A DNA stretch of 64,000 nt from Jaenimonas drosophilae (GCA_030849065.1 JASAON010001623.1:1-64000); one strand, 5' to 3'. Shown: positions 42,711 to 53,977, numbered from the stretch's first letter. Notes: generated by a model not told the origin, from the sequence alone. Program-made: numbers and translations.

Positions 42711-45533
42711 GTGTTGCGGAGGGGAAGTGTTGGAAGAGCTAGTTGTCAGATGTAGTAGTCACACGTGTATGGTATGTATAGTAAAGTGAGCTGATTTGTG
42801 TGTGTATATTCACAGACTGACGAGTTGCTGCTGTGAACGACCTCCTCTCTCACAATCTGCTAAGGAACAATATCACACAGTAAAAAAAAAAAGTGAAGAT
42901 GAGCACCACAAAACTTTTGGCCGATGGATGATCCTTGGCAACCGGTGCGTTGGCTCCTTTGTTTGCGTGGTGTAAGCAGGCCTGGGTCCTTTTGCTGGAG
43001 GGTGGCAGGAAAAGGGAGGGGTTGTGCTAAAAGAGAGTGTTCCTACGGTGCTTGTGTGTGTGAGCAGCTGCTGGCCTTGTCTGAGCTACACACACGCTTT
43101 CCCAATCGTGGATGCGTATTGATGTGCTGAGCTTCTGCGAAAAGCTGCGCAATAAGTCAATGACGAGATGTGGGAGTGGTGTGTGTGTTTGTTCTGTTTT
43201 TCTCTCTGTTTCTCTCTCTCTCTCTCTTTGTTTGATGGTAGATGAGCACCCGCAGAAAAACAATTTGATGGGATCTCGGCCGTATCGTATTTGGCTGGCG
43301 CAAGACGTGAATAAAGAAGTAAATGGTTGTAGCGGGTGTAGCTCGAGAGAGGGCAAAAATGTGGTATGATCAAACGTGCGTTGAGTTTTCCGGCCTACAC
43401 AGTTGGGAGTTGCTAACAAGGCAGCGCGCACGTACGTACGAAATCTTGGCAGAAGAAGAAACAACACAAAACGAGAGGTAAAAACTTGATAGCTGGACGT
43501 GTGTGTTGTGTGCGTGTTGCTGTATCTACGTCCTTCAATGCCCGAAAGCAATGCGCAACAGGGTGTGTGGAGAGAAAGGTACGGCCGGCAGAAGAAGAAA
43601 AAAAAAAAGAACTATGCGGTCAACCAGACAACCTCTGAATCGATGCGTAGATCTGTTCCTTGTGTGAATATAATCTGCTTTGACAATGTGCGCTCCACAC
43701 ACGAAGGTTGCGCAACACAGTCAAGGGTAAAAGAAGGAAGAAAACAAGCAAGAAGAGATCCGGAGATGATGATGCTGATGATGATGCTGATGTTGTGGCG
43801 TCGCTAGTAGACGTGAAACAATCTTGGCAAAAAGTGTGTGGCAGCCAAAGAACCTACGCACGTTTGTGTGTGTGTGTGTGCACCACACAAAAAAAAACGC
43901 GCCGATGTCGGTGGGTGTATAGGTGCCGAGGAGGAATCCGTAAAAATACACACAATTACCCAAAAAAAAAAAAGAAGGATGTTTCCTTTGCTGCTTCCTA
44001 CTGAGGGGAGAAGAAGAAAACAGACGATGTGTGTGTGTGTGTAGTGCCGGTCAAAACCCACAACAACAGCACCAACAACAACAAAAGATCAACACGCTTG
44101 ATCTCGTGCGCTTGTGCTAGTGTCTGTGTGCGTGTGCGTGTATACGGCAGAAAAATGCTGTGTGTGCGTGTTCGCGTTCGGTTATTTGCTTAACCTATTA
44201 CGTAACTTTCAGAAGGTGAAGAAATGTGAAGGAGGAGGGGCATCTTGATAGTCATGAACTCAGAGACAGTGCAACACACACACACATGCACGTACAGAAA
44301 AAGGAGAGGATACGAAATGGTTTGAGTGATTGTTTGGTGTAGATTAGTATTTGGTATCTTCTTCATTTATCTCCACATCTGGGGTAGGAAGCAGAGGGAG
44401 GTCGCTGCAACTAGGAAGGGGAGTGGGGGGGGAGGTGGGGCGATGGAGTCAACGGCTCAACTCCGTTGGCAGGTTAGGGAGATGCCCGCATACACACGCA
44501 CACACACACGCACATACCCCTTTGTTCGCATACATCATCCGCACTCACTGCAAAGGCCCACAGTACAACAGCAATCATAGATACGACGGGCCACAAAACC
44601 AAACACATCCGTCGAAACGCAAAAGTGAGAGCATAACAACAACGAGAAGAAGAAAAAAAACGAAGCAAAAGCATCACAAAGAAAACATATCACCCCGTTC
44701 ATGGGCATAAGGTGGCAGCTCACACACACGCACGTCGTGATGAGGAGGAGATTGCTCTGTTGCATGGTGGTACGCGCGAAAGAACAGCATCCACCAACAG
44801 AAGAAACTCATCCGACCACAGCAAGAAAAAAAAAAACGTCCTTCGAACTGGCACCTGCAGGTTGTGGTGCGGCAACAACAGAAGAAAAAAAAAGAACAAG
44901 TAAATACAACAACATGAAGTATGAGGTGCTCACCCCACGCACCCCCTCCATGTGAGCCGCTGCGGAAGAGGAGATCACAAAGCGGCGCAGGCAGCACAGA
45001 GAGGAAACGGTCTCCGCTGAACTGCCCACAGCCCTCCAAAAACAAAAAGTACAACACAAAAACAACAAACAAACACAACGAAGAAGGGCAACAGCAGCAA
45101 ACAACAATTTCAAAAGAAAAAGAAAAGAGTTTGCTCGGGTTGCTCACGCACACGTTGTTGTTTTTTTTTGTGTGTGTGTGGCGGCCTACACTGCGTGTGT
45201 GCGCCACATCGTGTACTTCTTCATGCCGTGATGTTGTTGTACATGTGTGTGTGTACCTGTGGATGGAAGGGAGTCAAAGCACACCCAATGCATGAAGAAC
45301 GGCAAGCGGGAGCGGTGGTAGGTGGTTGCTTGCTCAGTTGGTAGGTTGGTCACTTCTCCTCCGGTAGTGGCATCATGAAAGTTTGCGTGTAGTGCGGCAG
45401 ATACGTTTGCTCTTCTTCATACCACCTTCACGCTCACGCTTTCATGGAAAACATATCAACCTCCATGACACCCACTTTGCCTCACAAACGCGCAAAGGTT
45501 ATTAATTTTTTGGTGTGTGTGTGTGTGTGTAGA

Positions 45534-45554
45534 AGTAGTAGTAGTAGTAGTAGT
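45534..45554. repeat. (AGT)7 microsatellite
   Basis: Perfect AGT units; a related GTAGAA array follows about 70 bp to the right. Confidence 0.88.
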
Positions 45555-46294
45555 GGCTATTAGCGTGTATTTTTTGAGTGTCGATCACATCGAGGAAGGG
45601 TAGTTGCGCGACGTATCACGTCGTAGTAGAAGTAGAAGTAGAAGTGTTCGTGGTGGAGCTTGTTAGTACAAGAGTACGTGCCACGATATTGAGTGGTGCC
45701 CCCACACACAGAAGCAACAAAACAACAAAAAAAAAAAAGAGAACATACGAATTGCGCACACCAGCAGGTGTGGCATGTATGTCGTCGAGATTCAACCCCC
45801 CAGGAACCAAGAAGCAGCAAACGGCTGCCAAGGAGCAACTGGAACATCCCAAAAAAAAATTGAGCAAAAAAAAGCAAGTATTTGTTGTCTTCGAATCAGG
45901 AGCAAAAATATTTTTTGTGTTTGTACTTCATATCGATGTACTACTCCCTCTCCGTCGGTAACATCCACATTCTTGCACGCACAAGGCTCTGGGGGATCAT
46001 GCTCTCTCTCACATCTCCAACGCTCAAATACGCATACACATACACGCACTCACTCGTCATGGGGATTTCGAAGGACGAGTGAGTGGTTGTCAAGTCAGAA
46101 CCCATCCACTCACGTACAACACACAAACACAAACACAGGAGTAGTAGTAGCCAAGAGGTGAATTGGGAGTGTGTGGAAGAATGCACAAGAAGGAACCCCC
46201 ATTGTAGTTTCCTCCCTGTGGAGCGTACGTGTGTGTGTATGTGTGTGAGTAGCAAAGGAGCAAACCACAAGGCGTATACATGTAGTTAGAAGTG

Positions 46295-46338
46295 TGTATA
46301 TAAATGTAGATTTATGATTGTATATATGAGTGTATATA
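46295..46338 (+). promoter_or_regulatory. Three TGTATATA octamers (PUF-type motif, plus strand)
   Basis: Perfect TGTATATA at 46295-46302, 46319-46326 and 46331-46338. As RNA this is the classical Pumilio element, but it is in the plus sense, opposite to the genes. A function is doubtful unless the plus strand is transcribed; the site lies in AT/GT-rich simple sequence. Confidence 0.25.
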
Positions 46339-46892
46339 TAGAAGTTGGTGTTAGATGGCCTGTCGTCGTTTTGCAGTGATGTTCAATTGCTCGCACAATT
46401 TGTGGGTGTATGTGTGTGCGTGTGTGTGGATGGGTGTGTAGGTGCGTGAGTGTGGGTGTGTGTGCATGTGTGCATTCATATTGTTTATCTGTGGTGGCAC
46501 AAGAACAACGGCACAGGTGGCATAATCAAGAATAGAAAGTATCATTGTGCCACACCGTTGGATGCACCACATCAAAGGTAGGCGTGAGTATGCCTGGGAA
46601 ACGTGAAGAAGTACAAAAAGATACATCGCCATGGAACCAAACAGTAGAAAGGGGTCTTGTCACGTGGGGAAGAGAATGAACGGAGCTCTGCACGATCAGC
46701 AGCAACACACGCACATACAAAAAGAAAAGAGGAAACAGCCACAACGACGTCGCCGGCAATCGACCACCAACAATCCACGTGGGTATGCAAATGGTAGATG
46801 GTGGCCAAAGAAGAACGGAAATAAAACAACACGTCAATGAGTCCTAATCCATCATCAGCAGCAGCAAAATGCTTCCGAAACAAACACAATCT

Positions 46893-46914
46893 CACACACA
46901 CACACACACACACA
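46893..46914. repeat. (CA)11 microsatellite
   Basis: Perfect CA run, 85 bp beyond the end of CCCH paralogue B. Confidence 0.9.
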
Positions 46915-46998
46915 TCTCCTATGCTAGTAAACCTTCACTCTCCTACATTCTTCTTGTTTGTGTGTGTGTGTATGTGTGTGAGTGTGTGTGAGTGCACA

Positions 46999-49095
46999 CT
47001 ACATCTCCGGGCCCCACGGGTTGGTCTCAAGGTCACCGTAGAAGCTCCAGTCAACGGGCCCAAGACTGCCCATGGGCGATACCGGCGTGTGGCACCGGCT
47101 GTTGTTGCTGCTGTTGGTGTTGCTCACCATGGCACCTCCATGTTGGGGTGGCACCATGAGGTAGTAGGCCTGGGGTGCTTGTTGTGCCTGGATCAGTGAG
47201 GCGTTGGGTGTGGCAGATAATGGTGTGGCACCCCCACCGGGGGTGTTGATCACCACCACCATCGGAGCAGAGTTTGGTGGCTGCGCCCCTGTTGGTGGAG
47301 GTGCCACCGAGATGAGCTGCGATGGTGCGTAGGCGGTTGGGGGTGGCGGAGTAAAGGCTTTGTTGTTGGGGTTGGTCGGGGCCGTGCCGGCGCTGCTCGT
47401 GGAGGCGCCTCGTGACACCACAGGAGCCACCGTCGAGGGTGCGGGTGCACGCCTAAAATCGCCCTGCACCGTTGGGTCCACGTGGGCGGCGTGGATGAAG
47501 TTGCAGCGCTCACCACGGTTGCACATGCGGTTGAAGTAGTAGTGTGCGCAGTGGGAGAGTGGGGCGGTGTGTTCTCGCCAGGTTGCACTCCCACGTGTGA
47601 GGAGGATGCGCTCGCTCGGAATCTGCTCACTCGGGGGCCGTTCATTGGGGGCCAAGACGGTGAGCATATCCCCCGCTGGCAGCCTGGGGTAGGTGCAGAG
47701 CTCAATACTCCTCCAGGCGTAGTTCACGTGGATGCTACAGCGGGTGGAGGTGCTTGTGTCGGCGTGCACAAACTTACACAAATCGCCCTTTTGGCACTTG
47801 TTCTGAGTAGGGTCCAGTGAAAAATTGCGGCAGAGTACCAGACGTGATACCCCAAGTGATGGGTGTGGGCGGTGCAGCAAACAGTGGTCTGGGATGGTGA
47901 GGAGGTCCTTGAAGTCGGGGTCGTACACGTCAATGGTGCGTTCACGTGGGGTAACGTTGCCACTACTGCACGCTGGGCCAGCCACCGCCACAGGTGGTGG
48001 TGGGGCAGCAGACATGGTGAAGAAGGGTTGTGCTTGTACCACATTTGGCGCGGCGGCCATCACCAAGGTGGGGCTTGGGCCAGGGCTTGGAACACGCAGA
48101 CGGTCGGTGGAGTTTCCCCCACCTCCAAGAGTGGGCACCACACCAAAGCGCATCGCACCGTAGTTTGGTGTGGCGGCATCCATGTGCAAGCCAGAGGTGC
48201 TGTTGCTATTGGGAGAGGTGGCGCCAGAAATGATGGTGCCTGGCTGCGGTGCCATGAGCTGCATCGGGGTGAGGAGGCAGCCATCTTGGTACGGGGAGGT
48301 GGCCAACATGGTGGTCCCGGCAAATGGGCCCTGGCTGTATGCCAATATCGGTGAGTTGCCGTTCGGCGGTGGTGGGCCGGGTGCCACCTGTGGCATGGAG
48401 AACTTGGCAGCTCCAGCAGGTGCGCGGATGCCGTTGCTTGGGTGCTCCACCATACCGCCAGGGTTGCTGCCCATGGAGGCATTGCTCATCACCGCGCTCG
48501 GGCTGGCGGGGAAGACGGAGTTAGGCAGTGGCGGGGGTGGCGGAGGTGGTGGGTTGTGGCCGTTGTTGTTGGCGTTGCCATTGTTGTGGTGTTGTTGTTG
48601 TTGTTGCTGCTGCTTCTTCCCAATGTTGGTGCTGCCTCCGCCCATGGAGTTGGATAGGGCAGAGGCCTGCACCTGTGTTGGCATCATCATGTGCGCAAAG
48701 GTTGTGTTTGGCTGGCTGCTTGTATGATCTGGTTGGTAGCCAAAGTGTGCCTGATAGAGCTCCATCGGGCGGATGTTGGCGGGATTGATGGTGGTGGCCG
48801 TGGGGCTGTGGTGGCCGTTGCTGTTGGCCTGCGACATGGGCCGCGGGTTGGAGAAGGAGGGGGGCGGGTTGGCGGCAAAACCTGTGTTTCCAGTCGGAGA
48901 GCCCGCAAAGCTCATCGCACTGCGCTGCTGCGGGGGTGGAGGAGGTGGCGGAGGTGCCGGGGCAGAAGCGAAGAGTGCGGCCCCCGATGGGGTGAGGAGC
49001 GTGTTGGTGTTGGGGGTTCCTGCAGGGCTTCCACCAAGGACGAGCGTTGGGGTTGCCGGTGCCGAGGGAGATTGAAAGTGCATCGGGCCACTCAT
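46999..49095 (-). CDS. CCCH zinc-finger RNA-binding protein (paralogue B)
   Basis: 698 residues. Two CCCH fingers: C422-x11-C434-x5-C440-x3-H444 and C516-x8-C525-x5-C531-x3-H535. Shared landmarks with paralogue A are YDPDFKDLLTIP, HRPHPSLGVSRLVLCRNF, IHVNYAWRSIELCTYPRLP and HVDPTVQGDFRRAP. Here the fingers are closer together, with a compact linker (NERPPSEQIPSERILLTRGS) that looks closer to the ancestral form. The N-terminal 390 residues are Pro, Asn, Gln, Gly and Met rich, with Pro and Gln runs, and the C-terminal 150 are similar. The likely role is binding and regulating mRNAs in the cytoplasm. Paralogues A and B are adjacent genes and probably arose by tandem duplication. Confidence 0.92.
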   Translation of the reverse strand: MSGPMHFQSPSAPATPTLVLGGSPAGTPNTNTLLTPSGAALFASAPAPPPPPPPPQQRSAMSFAGSPTGNTGFAANPPPSFSNPRPMSQANSNGHHSPTATTINPANIRPMELYQAHFGYQPDHTSSQPNTTFAHMMMPTQVQASALSNSMGGGSTNIGKKQQQQQQQHHNNGNANNNGHNPPPPPPPPLPNSVFPASPSAVMSNASMGSNPGGMVEHPSNGIRAPAGAAKFSMPQVAPGPPPPNGNSPILAYSQGPFAGTTMLATSPYQDGCLLTPMQLMAPQPGTIISGATSPNSNSTSGLHMDAATPNYGAMRFGVVPTLGGGGNSTDRLRVPSPGPSPTLVMAAAPNVVQAQPFFTMSAAPPPPVAVAGPACSSGNVTPRERTIDVYDPDFKDLLTIPDHCLLHRPHPSLGVSRLVLCRNFSLDPTQNKCQKGDLCKFVHADTSTSTRCSIHVNYAWRSIELCTYPRLPAGDMLTVLAPNERPPSEQIPSERILLTRGSATWREHTAPLSHCAHYYFNRMCNRGERCNFIHAAHVDPTVQGDFRRAPAPSTVAPVVSRGASTSSAGTAPTNPNNKAFTPPPPTAYAPSQLISVAPPPTGAQPPNSAPMVVVINTPGGGATPLSATPNASLIQAQQAPQAYYLMVPPQHGGAMVSNTNSSNNSRCHTPVSPMGSLGPVDWSFYGDLETNPWGPEM

Positions 49096-52000
49096 GATAG
49101 GATGAATGGGGTTGGTTGGTTGGTTGCGTGTGTGTTGTTGTTTTTTGTGTGTGTGTTGGAGTGTTGGTGTGAGTTACGCACGTCACCGGTGGTGGATGAT
49201 GGCCAATTCGCTCGGATGGGAAATCAAACAACCAAAACAAACCACGGTACAGCAAAAAAAAAAGAGGGTTATTATTTTTTTTTGATATGTTCTTCTTCCG
49301 GAATCCTATTTGTGTGCTTTTCGTAGGCCACAACACACAAGTGAGCGATCTGAGAAAGTGAGTGGGTAGCAATTGGACGAGTGCTTCCTAAATGGATTGA
49401 TACACCTGAGTAGGATAGGTTGAGATGCGAGTCAAGCAGCCAAATGACTGATACAACGTCTCAACCTCACGTTTCTGAGCTCGTTCTTTCCCTGCCTCTG
49501 TGTATGTCTGTGTGTTGGTACGCTGAGCCCCTGGCCTGATGAGGAAGCAAAAACTGAAACAAAGCAAACAGCAATCTTAGATGGAAACAAAAAAAAAAGA
49601 AAAAAGCGCGCGAGACTCCAGGAAAAATTGCTGCTGTGGAGATCGAAACACGTACCACGCTGTGCGCTTCTACCTTCGCTCCTAGCCTTCTTTTTTTTTT
49701 TGGCTCTTGTTGGTGTAAGTGAAACGCTGCAAGAGTAACTCTGTGCCGCTTCTATATAACCTGTGCCAAGAGCTCCGTCAACCAGCAAACAACCGCAACA
49801 AATGTGGTCTGTGTAACGTGTGCTAGCTGACGTGAAGTGTGCTGTAGTAGGAGGAAAGTGTGTGGGCGGCCTTTCGAGGGGAAAGGGGGGGCCAGAAATA
49901 TGCTGAAGGAAGCTGTGTTGATATCAATATGGTAGTGGTAGTAGTGCGTGTGTGTGTGTGCGTGTTTGTATGGGAGTGAGCCAATAGGGGGGTCGTCCAC
50001 GCAGCCAGAGGATAGGTGTTTGGAGATCTGCTCCACCTGAATGGAGTTGGTGGGATGGAGAGAGAGAGAGGTGCGATCTTCTTCAAAGACGAAGTTGTGC
50101 TCGGAACAGCAATCAAGGCAATATCTCTAAGCTACCACAAGTTAGAGCTCCTTCCTTGTTTCTGTTTCTGCTGTTGTTGTTGTATTCTTCTAGACTTCCC
50201 GGAATCAACAAAAACAAGAAAACAACGTACGACTGCAGCACTGTGTGCGTGTGGGTGTGCTCCTCGCGTTTCTTCAGGCAAATGACGGTTGCGATGATGA
50301 TGATACCTTCACTCTAAGTGGTGCTTGAGAGAAGAATATTCAACGCCAATCTGTGTTTTCTGTTTTAGAGAGAGGGGGGGCTGTGTTGCGGTGTACGGAG
50401 CTCACCAGCAAAACTCCCTACTCAATCTGGTGAGGAGGGGTGTTATGCTGGGCAAGATGGTGCAAGAACGAGCAAACAAAAAAAACCAAAGGAAGCAGCC
50501 CCAGATGTGTTGTTGATATGATGTAGATGATATTGCTGTTGTCTCTGCACCACAACAGAACACACAATACAAAAGATCGGCAGTACGACGTTTGTCGTAT
50601 GTGTGTATTTGGGTTTTTTTGTGTTTTGTGTGTGTATGTGTGTGTTATTGTGCTTGCGTAGATCCGCGAAATGACGCTGCTCAGGTATTGCGTGCCCCGT
50701 TGATCCGCCAACCAAGACGCCGCGCACGTGTGTGAGGGAGGGGGGTGGCAAACAAACAAAAGGCTGCGACAATTGAGGGAGAGTGTGCAAGCAGCAGGGG
50801 AAGCACACAACAACCAACAACAACAACAACAAGAAAATAGGCAAATCAATCAAGAACGGCACAGAAACAACAACAGCAATCACAAATTGTCTATAGATCC
50901 GTGAAAAAAAGGAAAGATAGATCTGCCAAACTGCAACAACAACAACAAATGAAGGGGAGAGTGTGTTGGATGGATTCCTTCAGCCTGAGTTTCTCTTCAG
51001 AATGACGTTTTTTTGAAGAAAAAAGCGTCAAAGTGAAGCGAAGAAGGAACACACGCAGAAATAACCACAAGGAAAAAACAAAGAAGATGTGGTGTGCGTC
51101 GTGCGTATGTGTGTGGGTGTGTGTTGGCAATCAGACGTACTCAGCTAAGGTTGTGTAGGGTCGATTGCAACAGCGAAGAGAGAAGATGATCTGATATCAC
51201 ACAAAAAGAATGGAGAAGAAAGAAACACAAGAAGAAAAAAGAAGAAGATGAAGTGGTTGCGTCCACACGCCGTAGCTGCGTCAGATAAAGAAAAAAACGG
51301 AACCAACAACAAAAGGAAATACGAGCGAGTAGGACTGAGCACAGAAGGGATAGCCTCAATATGCCGTCGTCGTCGTACAAGGTGGGATAGAAGAGTGAAG
51401 GAAGAAAAACAAACAAGAGTTCTTTATTTTTTTTTGCTTTTTTCTTCTGTTTGGCTGGGTGCGTGTACAAGCAATCTTCAAGCGTACCTAAGAAACAACA
51501 CAGACAGAGTGCGTGTGTGTGTGCGTGTGGGTGTTGGGGATATAGGCCACTGATGTTTGTTTGGTGATGGGCTATCACGAATACCTCAAAAACAAAACGC
51601 CAAGTGTTTTTTTCGTTTACCTCGCAGAAACAGTGAATTTCTTTTGCGTGTGAGGTTCAACAACGTGAGGTGGGAGGGTGTATGTTTGGCTAGCTCCACG
51701 TATCTCCGTCCTTGGTGTGTGTGTGTGTGTATGCCACCGTAGCTGAATGCCTGGTGAGGTGTAGTAGCTAATAATTGTGTGCGTTTTTTTTGTTTATGGC
51801 TTTGAGTCAATGAGTGATCTGCAGAGTGTTGTTGCCAAAAAAAAAACTCCTAGTCATACTCAACTATGAAGATGATGATGAAGATGATGAAGATACAGAA
51901 GCATACTGTAAGAAGAAGCATGAAGCACATGGACGAGCACATGGCACCACACACATACACACACACACAAGTGTGGCACATGGTCAAGAGAGAGTGAGTT

Positions 52001-52291
52001 TTGAGGCCCGCACGTGCGTGATGTGTGCATAGCAGAAACGATCCGTCATCATGATGGGCTGCCGATGCATATGAAAACAAAAACGCTGACCGTCTGCGTG
52101 TTGGTGTATGCCGCCAAGAATCACCTCCTCACTGTGTGAAGTGATGGGGGCAACGGGTGTGCGAGACAACAGCAACACAAAGAAACAACAACTCGTGGCG
52201 CAAACGAAGCACACACCAATCATCATCATCATCATCATCATCGAATCTGCTGTTTGTTTGTTTAATGGGTGTGTTGTATGTTGGTGTGTGC
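49096..52291. other. Intergenic region downstream of the cytidylyltransferase gene
   Basis: No believable gene in 3.2 kb. It holds AAC runs near 50817 and 50935, A-runs near 49260 and 51837, GT runs near 49950 and 51717, GAAGAAG purine tracts near 51210-51248, and (ATC)8 at 52219-52242. It presumably comprises the 3' UTR of the cytidylyltransferase gene and the leader of CCCH paralogue B. Confidence 0.6.
52219..52242. repeat. (ATC)8 microsatellite
   Basis: Perfect ATC units, 50 bp beyond the stop of the cytidylyltransferase gene. Confidence 0.9.
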
Positions 52292-53929
52292 TTAGCTGCC
52301 ATCCTTCACGTTGGAGTTGCCACTCGCCTTGTCTCTGGCCACTACATCATCATCACTGGCCCGCCGGATGCGTGCGATGAGCACGCTTGTGCTGATCCCC
52401 TCCGTACGTGGAGCGGTGCGTAGGATGCCCAACTTACGTGGCACAGCATAGTAGGTGTCCTTCTCGGTGTTGTACTCCTCCCCACACACCACAAGATGAA
52501 TGTTGTGTTTGTTGATCATGTTGAGGGTGATGCCGGTGACTGGGCTGTTTGGTATCACCTCGGAAACATACTTGCACAAACGCACCTCATTTACACGCTC
52601 CTCCAACGTCATGATGGGCCGCCGTTTGTAGTCGGCGCACTCTTCATCTCCACAGACCCCAACAACAAGACGGTTGCCAAAACTCAGGGCGTTCTTCATC
52701 AAGATTTTGTGGCCGGCGTGGCAGAGATCAAAAACACCATCAATGAATACGTTGCGCACCGGCACGAAGAGGGGCAGATTAAGAGAGTAGGAGAGATCCA
52801 CCAAGACACCGGTGATGTAGAGGCATGTGGCAACCACGGCGAGTACATCATTGAGGAGTGAGCTCACGCACAGAATCACCACCGCGGCGTGAATGCGCCG
52901 GTGTGCGAGGAAGCTAATGTAAACCTCCGCGGTGAGAAGCCCAACCACCATCGCATCGCCCACCACACTCAGCATGTTGTACTCACCGAGAGGAAGAACG
53001 GCGAAGAATGGCACAACCCGGGCAGCGAGACTAATGGCGATGCTTCCCTTGCGCCGCTTGCGCATCTTGAGGAGGGCGATGTTCAAGAAGGAGATCATCA
53101 CCAACGCCCAGTAGCCAATACGTGCCGTGGATGGGTTGAGCCACACACCTACATCATACACAACACTCGGGAAGGACCAACGAGCCACGAGAATCATCAA
53201 GATGGCAAAGGTGAGCTCCGCATCTCGGAAACAGTAGGTTATAACGTAGGCCCAGTTCTTCACCTTATCCTTCTTGATGTTGGCGGCGTTGATGCGGCCG
53301 AGCATCGTGTTGAACTCCACCAACTGCAACGCCAACACCACATACCAACGCGTGCTGATGTCCTCAATGTGCATCACCTCCAACATGGTCAAGGCCATGA
53401 AGACGCGGGAGATGCTCGTACACACCCGAGAGAAAATATCACCCAGGACGGAGTAGCTCCGACAGCGGCGTGCATGGACCCCATCCAAGGAGCCACACAT
53501 CACCGCGATGAGCAGCAACACCGTGGCGAGCACCGTGGCGCTCTGCACACGTCTATCCACGTGAAAAAAGTCTGCCTTGGCGCTGATGGTGGTGGCCTCC
53601 CCGACAGAGGCCAGCTTCCCCTCACTCATCACCGCAGCAGCAACGGACTCCAAGCGGAGAATGGCTGGGATGGAGGTGGACCAGCGACTGCCGTAGTAGG
53701 TGCTGATGAGTTGGTAGGATTGCAAACTGCAGAGTACACCACACAAGGTGATGGCGTTGGGGGCGATGTGCTCGTTGAGTAGGTAGATGCTCATCAACGA
53801 CCACAGCGGGTAAAAGAGGCGTGTCACGAGGCTCACCGGTTTCGTCTTCACCTCACTCACGGATTCATAAATGGTGGTGCGCTCCTCCTGTGTGAAGAGG
53901 AAGCTGTGCTCCACGATGTACTGCGCCAT
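52292..53929 (-). CDS. Degenerate CEPT-like domain fused to choline/ethanolamine-phosphate cytidylyltransferase
   Basis: 545 residues in two parts. Residues about 35-385 are a multi-spanning membrane region resembling choline/ethanolamine phosphotransferases; the CDP-alcohol signature survives as DG-VH-AR-x8-G at 149-163, but three of the four catalytic aspartates are replaced (Gly146, Ser167, Thr171). Residues about 393-525 are a cytidylyltransferase domain with FIDGVFDLCHAGH (HxGH at 404-407), EECADYKRRP and RTEGISTS (508-515), all intact. This enzyme makes CDP-choline or CDP-ethanolamine from CTP in the Kennedy pathway; the segment CGEEYNTEKDTYYAVPRKLG leans to the ethanolamine type, RTEGISTS to either, so the substrate is open. 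The fusion suggests that a dead phosphotransferase anchors the cytidylyltransferase in the ER membrane. No frameshift is seen: one frame encodes both parts. Confidence 0.9.
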   Translation of the reverse strand: MAQYIVEHSFLFTQEERTTIYESVSEVKTKPVSLVTRLFYPLWSLMSIYLLNEHIAPNAITLCGVLCSLQSYQLISTYYGSRWSTSIPAILRLESVAAAVMSEGKLASVGEATTISAKADFFHVDRRVQSATVLATVLLLIAVMCGSLDGVHARRCRSYSVLGDIFSRVCTSISRVFMALTMLEVMHIEDISTRWYVVLALQLVEFNTMLGRINAANIKKDKVKNWAYVITYCFRDAELTFAILMILVARWSFPSVVYDVGVWLNPSTARIGYWALVMISFLNIALLKMRKRRKGSIAISLAARVVPFFAVLPLGEYNMLSVVGDAMVVGLLTAEVYISFLAHRRIHAAVVILCVSSLLNDVLAVVATCLYITGVLVDLSYSLNLPLFVPVRNVFIDGVFDLCHAGHKILMKNALSFGNRLVVGVCGDEECADYKRRPIMTLEERVNEVRLCKYVSEVIPNSPVTGITLNMINKHNIHLVVCGEEYNTEKDTYYAVPRKLGILRTAPRTEGISTSVLIARIRRASDDDVVARDKASGNSNVKDGS

Positions 53930-53930
53930 A

Positions 53931-53977
53931 CTCGGATGGTTGCGTGTGCGTGTGTGTGTTTGAAGGGAGAGAGGTGG
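53931..53977 (-). promoter_or_regulatory. Possible trans-splice acceptor of the cytidylyltransferase gene
   Basis: On the coding strand CCACCTCTCTCCCTTCA (complement of 53961-53977) is followed by AC-rich sequence, and the first AG is CCGAG (complement of 53931-53932), one base before the ATG. If used, the leader would be almost only the spliced leader. Confidence 0.4.

Larger units (their letters stand above)
42293..46998. other. 4.7 kb gene-free region between the two CCCH genes
   Basis: No believable gene. It contains (GT)15 at 42679-42708, a CT-like run near 43200, an (AGT)7 and GTAGAA array (45534-45554 and about 45622-45645), an AT-rich block with three TGTATATA octamers (46295-46338) and (CA)11 at 46893-46914, besides many A-runs. 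Most is presumably 3' UTR of paralogue B. Confidence 0.6.

Noticed and set aside
44827..44850. TTCGAA element resembling a tRNA T-loop
   Set aside because: The flanking bases do not form a 5-bp stem and no A-box or acceptor stem was found at the right distance. Other GTTCGA/GTTCAAA hits (about 247, 1966 and 15780) failed the same test.
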